Source: a virus. From it: a DNA stretch of 64,000 nt. Shown piece after piece: positions 47,888-55,990 of the stretch; position 1 is the stretch's first letter, and each line of letters starts with the position of its first letter. The translations under genes and the position numbers were made by a program. Under the pieces are notes generated by a model that worked only from the letters and a program-made list of their open reading frames with translations, did no database searches and was not told where the DNA came from. The stretch is taken from positions 1-64,000 of the IMG/VR virus record IMGVR_UViG_3300006802_000078, one strand, 5' to 3'.

Positions 47888-48913
47888 ATTCGGGTTTGGC
47901 GAGCCCAGCAACGGCGCGAGGGCGCCGATACCAGCTTGACCGTGGGTTATCCCCGCGGCCCCTGTCATCGCCCGCTAGGGCTCTGGTTCGAAGCTGCAAT
48001 ATCGACCAATGGGCTCCCCGTATCGTTTCCGGATCATGGCCCATTGTTCCCTCGTGGGTGCGCCGTTGCGGGGCCCACCTACACTGTCGGCTTCGGGATA
48101 GCCGACGATAGCGACCGATCGCCGTTGTCAATGGCGACGCGCTATCTGTTTATGTGTGTGAATACCGTTCAAACGACCGCCGCCGGTATCCTACCCGGTA
48201 CGCTACGCCGTTTCGTCGCTTCACCCTACTGTATGTGAGGCGGTATTGGCGTCTATCCGTCGAGACGCGCTACCCACCGCCGATCCTTTGCTACCCGCGC
48301 CACGATCCCGCTTCCTGCCCTCTGGTTCCTTTCACCGGGAGCGCCGGGGCCGCGGGCTACTGCCACCATGGGGGCCGCCTACGCTTGTGAAGGGGGCGCC
48401 CATGGCGCGGGGTAGCTGCTACCGCCGTCGCTGAGGGAGGGGGGGTCGTGGGGGGTGTCAAAGGGCGCAAGCCGACTACCTGTCGCCGACCCTCGGGGGC
48501 TACCTCCGGGGCGACGGATCCCGCTATCGAGCGGCCGAGTGGACCCTTGGGTGATGCCATAGGGCGCGCACGTCGAGACCCGGATCCCCACTGGTGTCCC
48601 GGGCGACAGCTACAGAGGACGGAGGGAGGGCTTACCGGGTAGTCGCGCACGGGGCGGAAAGTGACGCGTCGTCGCTTGCCGTGGCGTTACTGCCTTCCTC
48701 CTCCCGTGCGCCGACATAGGGGCCGAAGCCCTTGCTGCGGGTGGGGGGCGGATCAGATCACCAGACAGGGGACACCGTCCGCTATGCCGCGGAGGAGGCG
48801 CCTGTCTGTACGGGTAGGGGCTGAAAAAGACCGAAGGGGGCCGAGCGGGGGTTAGCCGTCCGCCCTCTGAGGAGGACCAGGGAGTCCCCTGGTCCTGCAC
48901 AGAGGGCAGCGGG
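47888..48913. ncRNA. Gene-free, densely structured region (candidate large ncRNA)
   Basis: No frame with a good start is found on either strand. Inverted repeats include CAATGGGC/GCCCATTG (48007-48014, 48039-48046), GTCGGC/GCCGAC near 48090, a 10-nt long-range match CTACCCGGTA (48190-48199) with TACCGGGTAG (48633-48642), CCGCT-ATCG-AGCGG near 48520, CAGACAGG/CCTGTCTG (48762-48769, 48801-48808) with an inner hairpin, and a nested terminal hairpin at 48862-48907. The strand of any transcript is not known. Confidence 0.4.
48862..48907. terminator. Nested two-stem hairpin after the 48.9 kb gene
   Basis: Inner stem GGACCAGGG/CCCTGGTCC (48874-48882, 48887-48895) with a 4-nt loop sits inside GCCCTCTG/CAGAGGGC (48862-48869, 48900-48907). 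It begins 7 nt beyond the stop of the minus-strand gene, so it is a good intrinsic terminator candidate despite no T tract. Confidence 0.6.
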
Positions 48914-49549
48914 CTACCAACCGCCGACCTTGCGGGAGGCCGCCTTGCGCCGCGCGCCCGGGACAGGGATCGAAGCGTTCCGACCGCGGAGGTGACTGTC
49001 CATCGCGGACAGCGCCTCCCCGTGGGAGCGGTTGCTGCCGTTGACGGCGACGGCGGCCGCGATCGCGTGGGTGATCGCCTCCTGAGCTTCCTGGTAGCTG
49101 GGCGCCGCGGTGATCAGGCGGAGGATTGCGGCCTTGACGGCGGTACGCTCCGCGCCGACCGTGGAACCATCGAAGTAGGCGATCGCGCTCTTGCCTTCAT
49201 CGGGGAGGTAGACCAGGAACGCAGGATCGGCGGGGAGCGCGGAGCGGGCCTCGTCCTTCCCCAGCTTGGCGCCGACGCGGTAGCGGCCGATCATGCTGGC
49301 GACGGCGGGATCGGCGGGATCGGCGGAGGGGGCCACGGTGTCCAGGGTGGCCCGGAGGTTGGCGATCGTGTCGTCACGATCGGCGATCGTCGCCAGGAGG
49401 GCGGCGATCGTGGCGTCGCGGTCGGCGATCGTCGCCAGGAGGGAGACGGCGTCGGTGTTGGTGTCGGTGTCGGCAGGGGCCGGCGCCACGTCGACGACGA
49501 CGGGGGCGGAGGGGGCGGAAGCGGCGGTGGTGCTGGTCTTGCGGGACAT
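48914..49549 (-). CDS. Protein with tandem heptad repeats, single-gene minus-strand unit
   Basis: 211 residues from an ATG after AGGATGACCCG. The N-terminus is Ser/Ala/Pro-rich; then LLATIADRDATIAALLATIA and a repeat of the same 14-residue unit form a coiled coil, with an exact 22-nt DNA repeat beneath. The middle holds FLVYLPDEGKSAIAYFDGST, and the C-terminus is basic and Arg/Gly-rich (GARRKAASRKVGGW), likely nucleic-acid binding. Its place in the control region, with a terminator behind, suggests a regulatory or origin-binding role. Confidence 0.75.
   Translation of the reverse strand: MSRKTSTTAASAPSAPVVVDVAPAPADTDTNTDAVSLLATIADRDATIAALLATIADRDDTIANLRATLDTVAPSADPADPAVASMIGRYRVGAKLGKDEARSALPADPAFLVYLPDEGKSAIAYFDGSTVGAERTAVKAAILRLITAAPSYQEAQEAITHAIAAAVAVNGSNRSHGEALSAMDSHLRGRNASIPVPGARRKAASRKVGGW
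49380..49443. repeat. 22-nt direct repeat, 42-nt period, in the coiled-coil gene
   Basis: The same 22 bases (starting TCGGCGATCGTCGCCAGGAG) occur at 49380 and 49422. Each copy contains the dyad GGCGATCGTCGCC. The period equals two heptads of the protein. Confidence 0.8.
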
Positions 49550-49888
49550 CGGGTCATCCTACGGGGTGCGGGGCCAGGGGAGATCCGTGGCCACGGCAGG
49601 AATGTACTACCGCGCTATGGCGCTGGCAAGGCGGTACGCGCAACCCTACCCCGAAAGGAGAAGGAACGCGCGCGAGGCAGCCTGGCAGCCCGGCAGGGGG
49701 GCAGCTCGGCAGCTCGATCGCGGCGGGGGGTTCCGCCAGGCGGCCGACGGAGGGGGGGTCGGCCAGGATGCCGGTGCCGCCGTGGTCGTAGCTGAGGGGG
49801 AGGGGGCATTCCGCCCGCGCGGGACGTGACCGCTACGCGTGGTGCCCCAAAAATCCGCAGCACCTCCCGCCCCTCCCACCATTTATTC
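49550..49888. other. Gene-free interval upstream of the plus-strand operon
   Basis: About 340 bp without a supported gene. It holds G-rich runs on the plus strand and a short AAAAA tract near 49850; the dyad promoter follows. No further feature is seen. Confidence 0.5.
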
Positions 49889-49917
49889 GTTGCGCGCCAC
49901 GCAACCAGCATGCTACT
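49889..49917 (+). promoter_or_regulatory. GTTGC-dyad promoter of the plus-strand operon
   Basis: GTTGCGCGCCACGCAAC at 49889-49905 provides TTGCGC as -35; TACTCC follows 18 bp later at 49912-49917. The first plus-strand gene starts at 49944. Confidence 0.55.
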
Positions 49918-49943
49918 CCTCACCCACACTCCAGGTGCCAGCC

Positions 49944-50537
49944 ATGGACCGCTACACTCTCCGCTCCCTCCGCCGCCTTCGGGGCCCCCTCGTGCGGGAC
50001 CCTATCCTCTGTATGATCGTCCCGGCGCACTACACCCAGCAGCGCCTGGCCGAGGGGGGCGTGGTCGTTCGCCGCTTCCCCCTGCCACCGCCGCAGCGCA
50101 TCGTCGAGATGGACATCGCGCAGGCGGCGCCGGCTCACGCTCCGGAGAACCCGCTCGAGTTCCGCGAGTTCGTGATCCGCCGCTGGCGCTACGCCGAGAC
50201 CTTCCTCGTGCCGACCACGGATGTGCCGCGCATCACGGCCGGCGCCATGGAGCGCAAGATGGACTGCACCGTCGCCGACCAGAGGTTGCCCGGCGCCTCC
50301 CTTGGGGAGATGTCGCGGTTCCTCCGTCGTCTGGGCTACGCCCCCAAGCGGATGCGCGTCTCGGAGATCCACCGGCTGTACCGGCGCAGGGCGGCGAAGT
50401 CGCGCATCACGCTGGCGATGTGGTGCATCGGTGACTACGACCACGGCAACAAGCTCGTCATGACCTGCGGCGACGACACCTGGTGGCACCTGTGCTGCCC
50501 GCTCGCTCTGCCCAGCAACGCGGCGGAGTCCCCGTGA
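49944..50537 (+). CDS. Basic hypothetical protein, first gene of plus-strand operon
   Basis: 197 residues, start MDRYTLRSLRRLRGPLVR; the ribosome binding site is weak (CCAGG). Arg-rich with a helical central part (MRVSEIHRLYRRRAAKSR) that could bind DNA, and a Cys/Trp-rich end (GDDTWWHLCCPLALP). No family recognised. Confidence 0.7.
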   Translation: MDRYTLRSLRRLRGPLVRDPILCMIVPAHYTQQRLAEGGVVVRRFPLPPPQRIVEMDIAQAAPAHAPENPLEFREFVIRRWRYAETFLVPTTDVPRITAGAMERKMDCTVADQRLPGASLGEMSRFLRRLGYAPKRMRVSEIHRLYRRRAAKSRITLAMWCIGDYDHGNKLVMTCGDDTWWHLCCPLALPSNAAESP

Positions 50538-50791
50538 ACCGGCGCGACTTCCTGCACAACCTCGCGCTCGGAACCGCGGCTGCGTGCGCTGCTCGGCTGG
50601 TCGGCCCGCGACAGCTACCGGGCGGTGCACGCGATGGCGATGACGCTGCTGCGAACAAGACCTGCGCATTCACGCCGCTCCCCGTGTCGTTGCAGAGCCT
50701 CATGGACCTCGTCGAGGAGTACCAGCGGCGTGTGATCGCCGACTTCAACAACAGCATGCACGAGCTCTGGCTCACCGGGAGGCTGCCATGA
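50534..50791 (+). CDS. Small protein with twin-arginine (Tat)-type signal peptide
   Basis: 85 residues with GTG start overlapping the upstream stop (GTGA). The N-terminus MNRRDFLHNLALGTAAACAA has the consensus RRDFL twin-arginine motif followed by a moderately hydrophobic Ala-rich segment, as in Tat signals. The mature part would be about 60 residues with a helical LQSLMDLVEEYQRRVIADFN. Tat export by a phage protein is rare. Function unknown. Confidence 0.65.
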   Translation: MNRRDFLHNLALGTAAACAARLVGPRQLPGGARDGDDAAANKTCAFTPLPVSLQSLMDLVEEYQRRVIADFNNSMHELWLTGRLP

Positions 50792-51465
50792 AGACCGATG
50801 AAGCGGCGCTGCAACCGTCGCTGCGCCCTGGGCCGCAGCTCCCGATGGTGCTGCCACACGCTGTCGTCTTCGCCAACGGCGACCACGCCTACATCGTTCG
50901 TCACCGCGACGCGATCGGCGACTTCTTCTGCCTGCGCACCCTGGCCGAGCTCGAGCAGTTCTACTCCGAGCTCGAGGGGCAGCCGCATCGTGCCGAGCTC
51001 GCCGCCGGAGGCTCTCGCTGGGCAGCTGCCGACGAAGCTGTCGCTGATGGCATCGTCGCGCAGCGGAGCGACTCGCACCCGCGGCTGGTGTGGGCGCAGA
51101 GCGTCGGCATCGAGCGGCCGTTGCCGGGTTGGCGCGATGGTCGTGGCTTCGCAGGCTGCAGCTCCTGCGAGAAGCACCAGCGCTACCGCGGCTACGAGCC
51201 GACCGCCATCACGGGCGACTGGCAGACCGACCCGCCGCTCGCAACCGCTCGCCGGCTGCTGACCGACCCGGCACACGCGCCGATCGCGCTCGATGACGCC
51301 AACACCTCCACGCAGGCCGTGTTCATGCTTGCCCGAGGCCCGCGGCAGCACGCCCACGGGATCACCATCTCGTGCCCGGTCCGGCGGCTGGCCTCCGGGC
51401 GCATCGCCCTCGAGGCCATGGCCCGTGAGCTGGCGAAGCAGATCCACGAGGCGCGCCTGGCTTGA
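50788..51465 (+). CDS. Hypothetical protein
   Basis: 225 residues, start MKTDEAALQPSLRPGPQL; ATGA-coupled. Contains GFAGCSSCEKHQRYRGYEP, a possible metal site, and a strand-rich core. No family recognised. Confidence 0.75.
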   Translation: MKTDEAALQPSLRPGPQLPMVLPHAVVFANGDHAYIVRHRDAIGDFFCLRTLAELEQFYSELEGQPHRAELAAGGSRWAAADEAVADGIVAQRSDSHPRLVWAQSVGIERPLPGWRDGRGFAGCSSCEKHQRYRGYEPTAITGDWQTDPPLATARRLLTDPAHAPIALDDANTSTQAVFMLARGPRQHAHGITISCPVRRLASGRIALEAMARELAKQIHEARLA

Positions 51466-51518
51466 CTGCCTATGATGGCTCTCGCTATCATGAGCTGGCA
51501 CATGGAGGCAGCACAGCA

Positions 51519-51938
51519 ATGGCCGCTGAAGTCCTGGAAATGATGTCGCTGCGTCTGACCGAGGAGTCGGACGTGGCTGCACTCGACGCGCTCGTCGGGC
51601 GCTTCGGCTCACCGTCTCGGGTCGAGGCCGTCCGTGAGGCCATCCGTCGGGTGGCTGCCGAGGCGCCGATGCCGGCCGACGTGATGCTCTGGTACAAGGG
51701 CAAGGATGGCGTCGCAGCGCGGCTGTTCGCCACCGAGATGCACCAGGGCCCGATGACGGCGCTGGCCGCGCTCGAGCGCGCGGTGGCCTTGGAGAAGCGC
51801 GGCTTCGCCGTGCGCGCAGAGCAGATGCCCGAGCTGCCGGCGAGGCTGCGGCCGCATGCTGATGCCGAGGAGCTCTGCCAGGCCTGTGGCTGCGCTGCCG
51901 ATGACCACGACGAGAGCTGCAAGCGCGGTGCACGATGA
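51519..51938 (+). CDS. Ribbon-helix-helix regulator with C-terminal Cys/His motif
   Basis: 139 residues from the ATG after GGAGGCAGCACAGCA (an in-frame TTG at 51462 is possible). MSLRLTEESDVAALDALVGR followed by SRVEAVREAIRRVA is a good CopG/Arc-type strand-helix-helix. The C-terminus LCQACGCAADDHDESCKRG may bind zinc. A DNA-binding repressor or antitoxin-like regulator is likely. Confidence 0.7.
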   Translation: MAAEVLEMMSLRLTEESDVAALDALVGRFGSPSRVEAVREAIRRVAAEAPMPADVMLWYKGKDGVAARLFATEMHQGPMTALAALERAVALEKRGFAVRAEQMPELPARLRPHADAEELCQACGCAADDHDESCKRGAR

Positions 51939-52507
51939 GCTTCAAGTACGCGACCCCAGACCCCAAGAGCCTCGCGCGTATGGGCATGCTGATCATCAAC
52001 CCGCCCAGGGGCGAAGACGGCGCTATCGAGGTCTGCTGCGAGTGCGGCAACCGGATCCCCGCGCAGTGCATCCGCCGCTACGGCGAGCTCCGCTCCTTAC
52101 AGCACCCCGAGGTGGCTGGCGTCGACTGCTTCATCCTCGCGTCGGCCTCGTCGGTGGTGTCCGTGTCGACCTGCCAGCGGGGCTGCGGCCTGCCGATCGA
52201 CAAGTTCACTGTGCTCGACCTTGGCGGCTACGCGCCGGTGCTCGGTCATGGCCTCACTGCGGATGGCACCGCCTGGAACTTCCACGCTCCTGACGGTGTC
52301 TGGTCGGTGCACGTCGGCTGCATCGACGGCGCCGTCGGCTGCGTCAGCGACCGCAGCGCCGAGCTCATCGTCGAGGGCGACGACTGGCACATGTGGATGG
52401 GCTTGTATCGGCTGCGTGCGGACGTGCTGGCGCGGATCCGCTTCGCGCTGACCCCGTGGGGCAACGTCGTGTGCGGCCGCGTGACTGCTGAAGGAGGTGA
52501 GGCATGA
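51935..52507 (+). CDS. Cysteine-rich hypothetical protein
   Basis: 190 residues. EVCCECGNRIPAQC near residue 33 and VSTCQRGCGL near 78 look like a zinc site. The rest is strand-rich. Coupled by ATGA on both sides. Function unknown. Confidence 0.7.
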   Translation: MSFKYATPDPKSLARMGMLIINPPRGEDGAIEVCCECGNRIPAQCIRRYGELRSLQHPEVAGVDCFILASASSVVSVSTCQRGCGLPIDKFTVLDLGGYAPVLGHGLTADGTAWNFHAPDGVWSVHVGCIDGAVGCVSDRSAELIVEGDDWHMWMGLYRLRADVLARIRFALTPWGNVVCGRVTAEGGEA

Positions 52508-52833
52508 GCGATCCTACCGGGTTCGACGCAGCTCCGGCTCACTACGCCGGCGGCCGCGAGGTGATCGACATCATCCGGGACCGTCTCGGTGATGCCGGCT
52601 TCATCGCCTTCTGCGAGGGCAACGAGATCAAGTACCGCATGCGCGCTGGTCTCAAAGGTGACGCGTTCGAAGACCTGCGGAAGGCCCGTTGGTACCGAGA
52701 GATGGCGGATTGTACTCTTGGGCTTGGTCCTGACCCGCGGTCTGGCCGCCCAGGCTTCACCAGCTACCGTCGCGGCGAGCTTGGCGACAGCGACAAGGCC
52801 CAGCTCGAGAAGCTCGGCAAGGTGAAGCCATGA
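52504..52833 (+). CDS. DUF3310-family phage protein (T7 gp1.7-like)
   Basis: 109 residues. APAHYAGGREVIDIIRDRLG then FCEGNEIKYRMRAGLKGD and DLRKARWYREM reproduce the core DUF3310 pattern (HY..G..EvId.i......f..GN..KY..R...K......DL.Ka.wYl). DUF3310 includes T7 gp1.7, a nucleotide kinase-like protein. Role in nucleotide metabolism is inferred from the family. Confidence 0.85.
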   Translation: MSDPTGFDAAPAHYAGGREVIDIIRDRLGDAGFIAFCEGNEIKYRMRAGLKGDAFEDLRKARWYREMADCTLGLGPDPRSGRPGFTSYRRGELGDSDKAQLEKLGKVKP

Positions 52834-52952
52834 GGTTCATCATCGACAGCTGGCGCCTCATGTCGCAGCGGGACCAGCGCCTGCGCTTCTTCATCTGCTT
52901 CCCTGGCGCCCTGGTGCGCTACTACTACGCGCGGGTATGCCATGAGCCATGA
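52830..52952 (+). CDS. 40-residue micro-protein
   Basis: MRFIIDSWRLMSQRDQRLRF continuing to an aromatic, basic end. ATGA overlap with the DUF3310 gene; its last codons overlap the next start. Function unknown. Confidence 0.6.
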   Translation: MRFIIDSWRLMSQRDQRLRFFICFPGALVRYYYARVCHEP

Positions 52953-53220
52953 GGCGCTGCTGGAGGAGCTGGCTGCGCTGGAGCACCGGCAGTGGGCCCA
53001 CTGGACGAACTACATGCTGTGCGTCCTGGCACCGCTGCTGTGCTTGGCCGATGACGCTGATGTCCCGGAACCGGGTACGCCGGAGGCGAACGCGCTCGAC
53101 GCCCTGGTTCGCTGGCGCCGGCAGATCGCTACGCCGTACGCGGAGCTCAGCGAGTCCGAGCGCGAAAGCGACCGCGAGTGGGCTCGTGAAGTGCTCGCCA
53201 TCGTGGGGGACGCGTCATGA
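52942..53220 (+). CDS. Conserved small phage protein
   Basis: 92 residues. LEELAALEHRQWAHWTNYML and RWRRQIATPYAELSESERES then DREWAREVLAIVG follow the 'LEHeQW.hW...R...W..pY.eL...eK..DR..A' pattern of a widespread phage and bacterial small protein without known function. Distribution is stated from memory. Confidence 0.7.
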   Translation: MSHEALLEELAALEHRQWAHWTNYMLCVLAPLLCLADDADVPEPGTPEANALDALVRWRRQIATPYAELSESERESDREWAREVLAIVGDAS

Positions 53221-53618
53221 ACAGCGATGAGAAGGTCGCCACCCTGCAGCAGGTCGCCGACTACTGGTCTGGTCGGACCCGCCCGCCGCGGGACACCGAC
53301 TCCGGCGAGTACAGCATCACGCACTGCTACGGCGACGACACCTACACGCTCTACGGCAGCTGCCTGCTCATCGCCAAGGACGCGAAGCGGCTGGCTGAGC
53401 GCCCAGACATCGTGGTCGAAGCCCGCCACGACCCGAACAGCGGGGCCTGGATCAAGGTGAAGGCCTCCGATGTCGGCTCGCTTGGCTTCAGCCGCCAGAT
53501 GTCGGACGAGGCGCGCGAAGCGGCTGGCCGCCGGCTGCGCAAGGTGCGCGCTGCTGCGGCTGCGCCCGAGCCCCTGCCCGAGAGGGCGACCGAGTTCGCC
53601 TTCGACATCGACTTCTGA
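53217..53618 (+). CDS. Hypothetical protein
   Basis: 133 residues. N-terminus MNSDEKVATLQQVADYWSG and TYTLYGSCLLIAKDAKRL resemble the opening of the 38.4-39.4 kb protein (VAHYWAG...YLFSYSTLIGM), suggesting distant relationship. Basic C-terminus before an acidic tip (EFAFDIDF). Last gene before the 53.6 kb promoter. Confidence 0.7.
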   Translation: MNSDEKVATLQQVADYWSGRTRPPRDTDSGEYSITHCYGDDTYTLYGSCLLIAKDAKRLAERPDIVVEARHDPNSGAWIKVKASDVGSLGFSRQMSDEAREAAGRRLRKVRAAAAAPEPLPERATEFAFDIDF

Positions 53619-53637
53619 CCCTCGGCGGCCCCCCGCC

Positions 53638-53665
53638 GTTGCGTCTTGAGCAACACTGCGCTACC
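53638..53665 (+). promoter_or_regulatory. GTTGC-dyad promoter of the morphogenesis block
   Basis: GTTGCGTCTTGAGCAAC at 53638-53654 provides TTGCGT as -35; 17 bp later is TACCCT at 53662-53667. The stretch GCAACACTGCGCTAC is identical to the HTH-gene promoter at 14.36 kb. Confidence 0.65.
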
Positions 53666-53691
53666 CTCTCCACGCAAGAAGGAGCTGCTCC

Positions 53692-54465
53692 GTGCCCACT
53701 CCGATCGTGACCAACCCCTCTGCCCCCGCGCCGCGCGGTGGGCCTCCCCCCCAGGCCGCCGCCTTTCTGATGGACCACCAGCAGGTCTACGCGGACCTTC
53801 TCACGAGCAGCCTGCCCCACCCGCTGCTCACCGTGGCGATCTACAGTCTGCTCGTCTCCAACAACGACATCGCGGCGGCGGGTCACGCCGCCGGCGACAC
53901 CAACGTCGTCTCGAGCGCGCTGCAGGTGATGGAGGCCATTCTCACCAACGAGCCGTCGCTGGCCGACATCGCCAGCGACAGCCCCGAGATGTACATCGGC
54001 AGGGTGTGGCTCCTCATCGACCTCGAGGTCATGACGTCGCTGCTCCCCGCTTCGATGCTGACCCCCGAGCTGGTCACCACGATCATCGAGGTGGGGGAAG
54101 TGCTGCGCCAGCGCGATGCTCTGGAGAGCCGCATCGGAGCCGGCCAGGCGCCGACCGTGGTGCAGGCAGCCCCGAGCCACCCCAACCTCTCCCCTGCTGC
54201 AGCAGCGCTTCGCGCGAAGGCGCTGGGGGGAGCCGCTCCCCGCCAGGAGAGCGTGGGGGCGCCTCGCGGAGCTCCGCTGCAGGGCTTCGCCCGTCTGGCT
54301 GAGCCCGCGCCCGCAGACTCCTCCGAGCACGTGGATCTCGATGGCTCGGACCGCGTGAAGCGCGTCCTCGCCGCACTCGGCGAGGAGTTCGACGAAGCCG
54401 ACCCCAATGCGCTGAGCGCTGCCCTGCGGAGGCGGATCCAGCACACCCACCCCCAGCAGCAGTAG
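53692..54465 (+). CDS. Hypothetical virion-morphogenesis-region protein
   Basis: 257 residues, GTG start after AAGGAGCTGCTCC. Pro/Ala-rich N-terminus, a helical hydrophobic core (LLTVAIYSLLVSNNDIAAAG...IGRVWLLIDLEVMTSLLP), then an Ala/Pro-rich linker and an acidic C-terminus (DRVKRVLAALGEEFDEAD). First gene of a block leading to portal and capsid genes. No family recognised. Confidence 0.7.
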   Translation: MPTPIVTNPSAPAPRGGPPPQAAAFLMDHQQVYADLLTSSLPHPLLTVAIYSLLVSNNDIAAAGHAAGDTNVVSSALQVMEAILTNEPSLADIASDSPEMYIGRVWLLIDLEVMTSLLPASMLTPELVTTIIEVGEVLRQRDALESRIGAGQAPTVVQAAPSHPNLSPAAAALRAKALGGAAPRQESVGAPRGAPLQGFARLAEPAPADSSEHVDLDGSDRVKRVLAALGEEFDEADPNALSAALRRRIQHTHPQQQ

Positions 54466-54472
54466 CCAGCCC

Positions 54473-55264
54473 ATGGGCCTGTTCCGCCGCTCTACAGCTT
54501 CGCAGGTAGCTCCGGCTGCGCCGGCTCCCGCAGCCGCAGCCGCAGCCGCAGCCGCAGTCGCAGTCGCAGTCGCAGCCGCAGCGCCCCCGCCTGCGCCTAC
54601 AGAGCGCCGGGTCTCGCTGGTCCTGCCGGGTGATCTGGCGGACCGGGTGGAAGAGCTGCGACAGCGGCTCAACTCCAGTGCCTTCGCCCAGCGCACTCGC
54701 CGGGAGGTCACCTTCGAGGAGGCCGTCCTGTGGGCGCTGTACGATGGGGTCTCGCCGGCGGAGGCTGTCGCGGCGCCGCCGCCTGCCACTCCGGTGGGGT
54801 TCGAGCCAAGGCCTGCAGCTGCGCCTGCGGCTGCGCCTGCAGCTGCGCCTGCAGCTGCGCCTGCGGCGGCGTCGGCTGCGGGCTTGGTGATCTCCGAGCC
54901 CTCGGCGGCTGCTCCCACTCCCACGACACCCCGGGCTCCGACTCGGATGTTCCTCCCCGACGGTGACCGCTGCATCGAGGCGGATGCGGCCGCGGTGGCC
55001 TCCTACGTCTACCGGGGCTGGCGTCGCTTCCTGCGAACGGACAAGAGCACTGGGATGGCCTTCCAGTGCTTCTGGTGGCCCCACGCCGACCGGGACCCTG
55101 GCCAGCTGGAGCCCAGGGCGGTGCGCCTGCCCTCCGACCATCGGTTCGACGGAGTGGTCGACGTGCTGCCCGCCTTCCCCCACGATGCTGCCAGCGTCAA
55201 GCCAGGCTTCGGCGCAGGAGGTGCGGGAGCGGCCCCGCAGCTGGTGCTTCATGTCCCGAACTGA
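54473..55264 (+). CDS. Protein with RHH-like domain and microsatellite-encoded Ala repeats
   Basis: 263 residues. An N-terminal poly-Ala/Val stretch is encoded by eight CAGCCG/CAGTCG hexamers. A possible ribbon-helix-helix follows (RRVSLVLPGDLADRVEELRQ and TFEEAVLWALYDG). A second Ala-Pro tract is encoded by five 12-nt units. The C-terminal domain is Trp/Phe-rich (SYVYRGWRRFLRTDK). Function unknown. Confidence 0.7.
   Translation: MGLFRRSTASQVAPAAPAPAAAAAAAAAVAVAVAAAAPPPAPTERRVSLVLPGDLADRVEELRQRLNSSAFAQRTRREVTFEEAVLWALYDGVSPAEAVAAPPPATPVGFEPRPAAAPAAAPAAAPAAAPAAASAAGLVISEPSAAAPTPTTPRAPTRMFLPDGDRCIEADAAAVASYVYRGWRRFLRTDKSTGMAFQCFWWPHADRDPGQLEPRAVRLPSDHRFDGVVDVLPAFPHDAASVKPGFGAGGAGAAPQLVLHVPN
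54531..54578 (+). repeat. Hexanucleotide microsatellite (CAGCCG/CAGTCG)x8
   Basis: Eight consecutive 6-nt units, five CAGCCG and three CAGTCG, in frame, encoding alternating Ala/Val-rich residues. A site prone to slippage in units of two codons. Confidence 0.9.
54811..54870 (+). repeat. 12-nt tandem repeat x5 (GCCTGCAGCTGC-type)
   Basis: Five near-identical 12-nt units in frame, encoding Pro-Ala-Ala-Ala repeats in the same gene as the hexanucleotide microsatellite. Confidence 0.9.
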
Positions 55265-55988
55265 CGATCTGTCGGAGTGGGGGGAGGACGCGTGGGGCGA
55301 CGCTGCTGACGCAGCCAGCGCAGCCGGCGCAGCCAGCGCAGCCGAGGCGAAGCCGCGCCCCGTCAACGGCCCGCTGCGGGCGGAAGCGCTCGTGGTAGCC
55401 AGGGACAGCGAAGACGCCGACCCGAGAGTGGTCGCTCTCCAGCGCCGCAGCGAGCTGAGCGAGGCGCTCTATGACGTCATGCTGGCGCGGAGCTTCGCCA
55501 TCTCGGTGGCCGACGCCGCTGCGATCATGGGTATCGACGAGGAGCTCGCCTGGCAGCTCTACACCGAACACCCCCAGTGGCTGCAGATCGAGCGGAAGCT
55601 GGAGATGGTGTCTCGGGCGAAGACCCGGGCCAGGGCGGTTGCGGCCACGGAGAAGGTCGTGCCGATGCTCACGCGCATCATCGACATCGACCTGGACGAG
55701 TCCACTCGACTGGCGGCGGAGCTCGCCGCTGACGGCGACGACGACGGGAAGCGCCGACGTGGCAGGCCAGTCGTGGCACGGCCCCCGGTATCCGCCACCG
55801 AGCAGATCGCCGCGGCGGAGATGCTGCTGAAGCTCGGAACCCACGCGGAGTTCAACGAGGCGGCGATGGCTGCCGCTGCGGAAGCTGCGGGGGGCAGTGA
55901 GATCGAAGTCGCAGTCGGAGCGAAGGACGGGGAGATCCGCGCCGCGCTCCGCGCACGCATGCGCCGGCCGAGCGGCGAAGGGGGGTAG
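55251..55988 (+). CDS. Candidate small terminase subunit
   Basis: 245 residues. Overlaps the previous gene by 14 nt. Acidic N-terminus with Ala repeats (DAADAASAAGAASAAEA). Then FAISVADAAAIMGIDEELAW is a possible HTH, followed by a coiled-coil region and VSATEQIAAAEMLLKLG, which resembles the C-terminal 'aaelLLKl' of some TerS proteins. Position upstream of portal/TerL fits, but they are on the other strand. Moderate to low certainty. Confidence 0.45.
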   Translation: MSRTDDLSEWGEDAWGDAADAASAAGAASAAEAKPRPVNGPLRAEALVVARDSEDADPRVVALQRRSELSEALYDVMLARSFAISVADAAAIMGIDEELAWQLYTEHPQWLQIERKLEMVSRAKTRARAVAATEKVVPMLTRIIDIDLDESTRLAAELAADGDDDGKRRRGRPVVARPPVSATEQIAAAEMLLKLGTHAEFNEAAMAAAAEAAGGSEIEVAVGAKDGEIRAALRARMRRPSGEGG

Positions 55989-55990
55989 TG

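Noticed and set aside
47936-48650. Several 60-100 codon frames in the structured gap
   Set aside because: None has a ribosome binding site or protein-like composition; inverted repeats explain the region better.
49363-49450. CRISPR-like direct repeats
   Set aside because: Only two copies with a 42-nt period, inside a coding coiled coil; no spacers.
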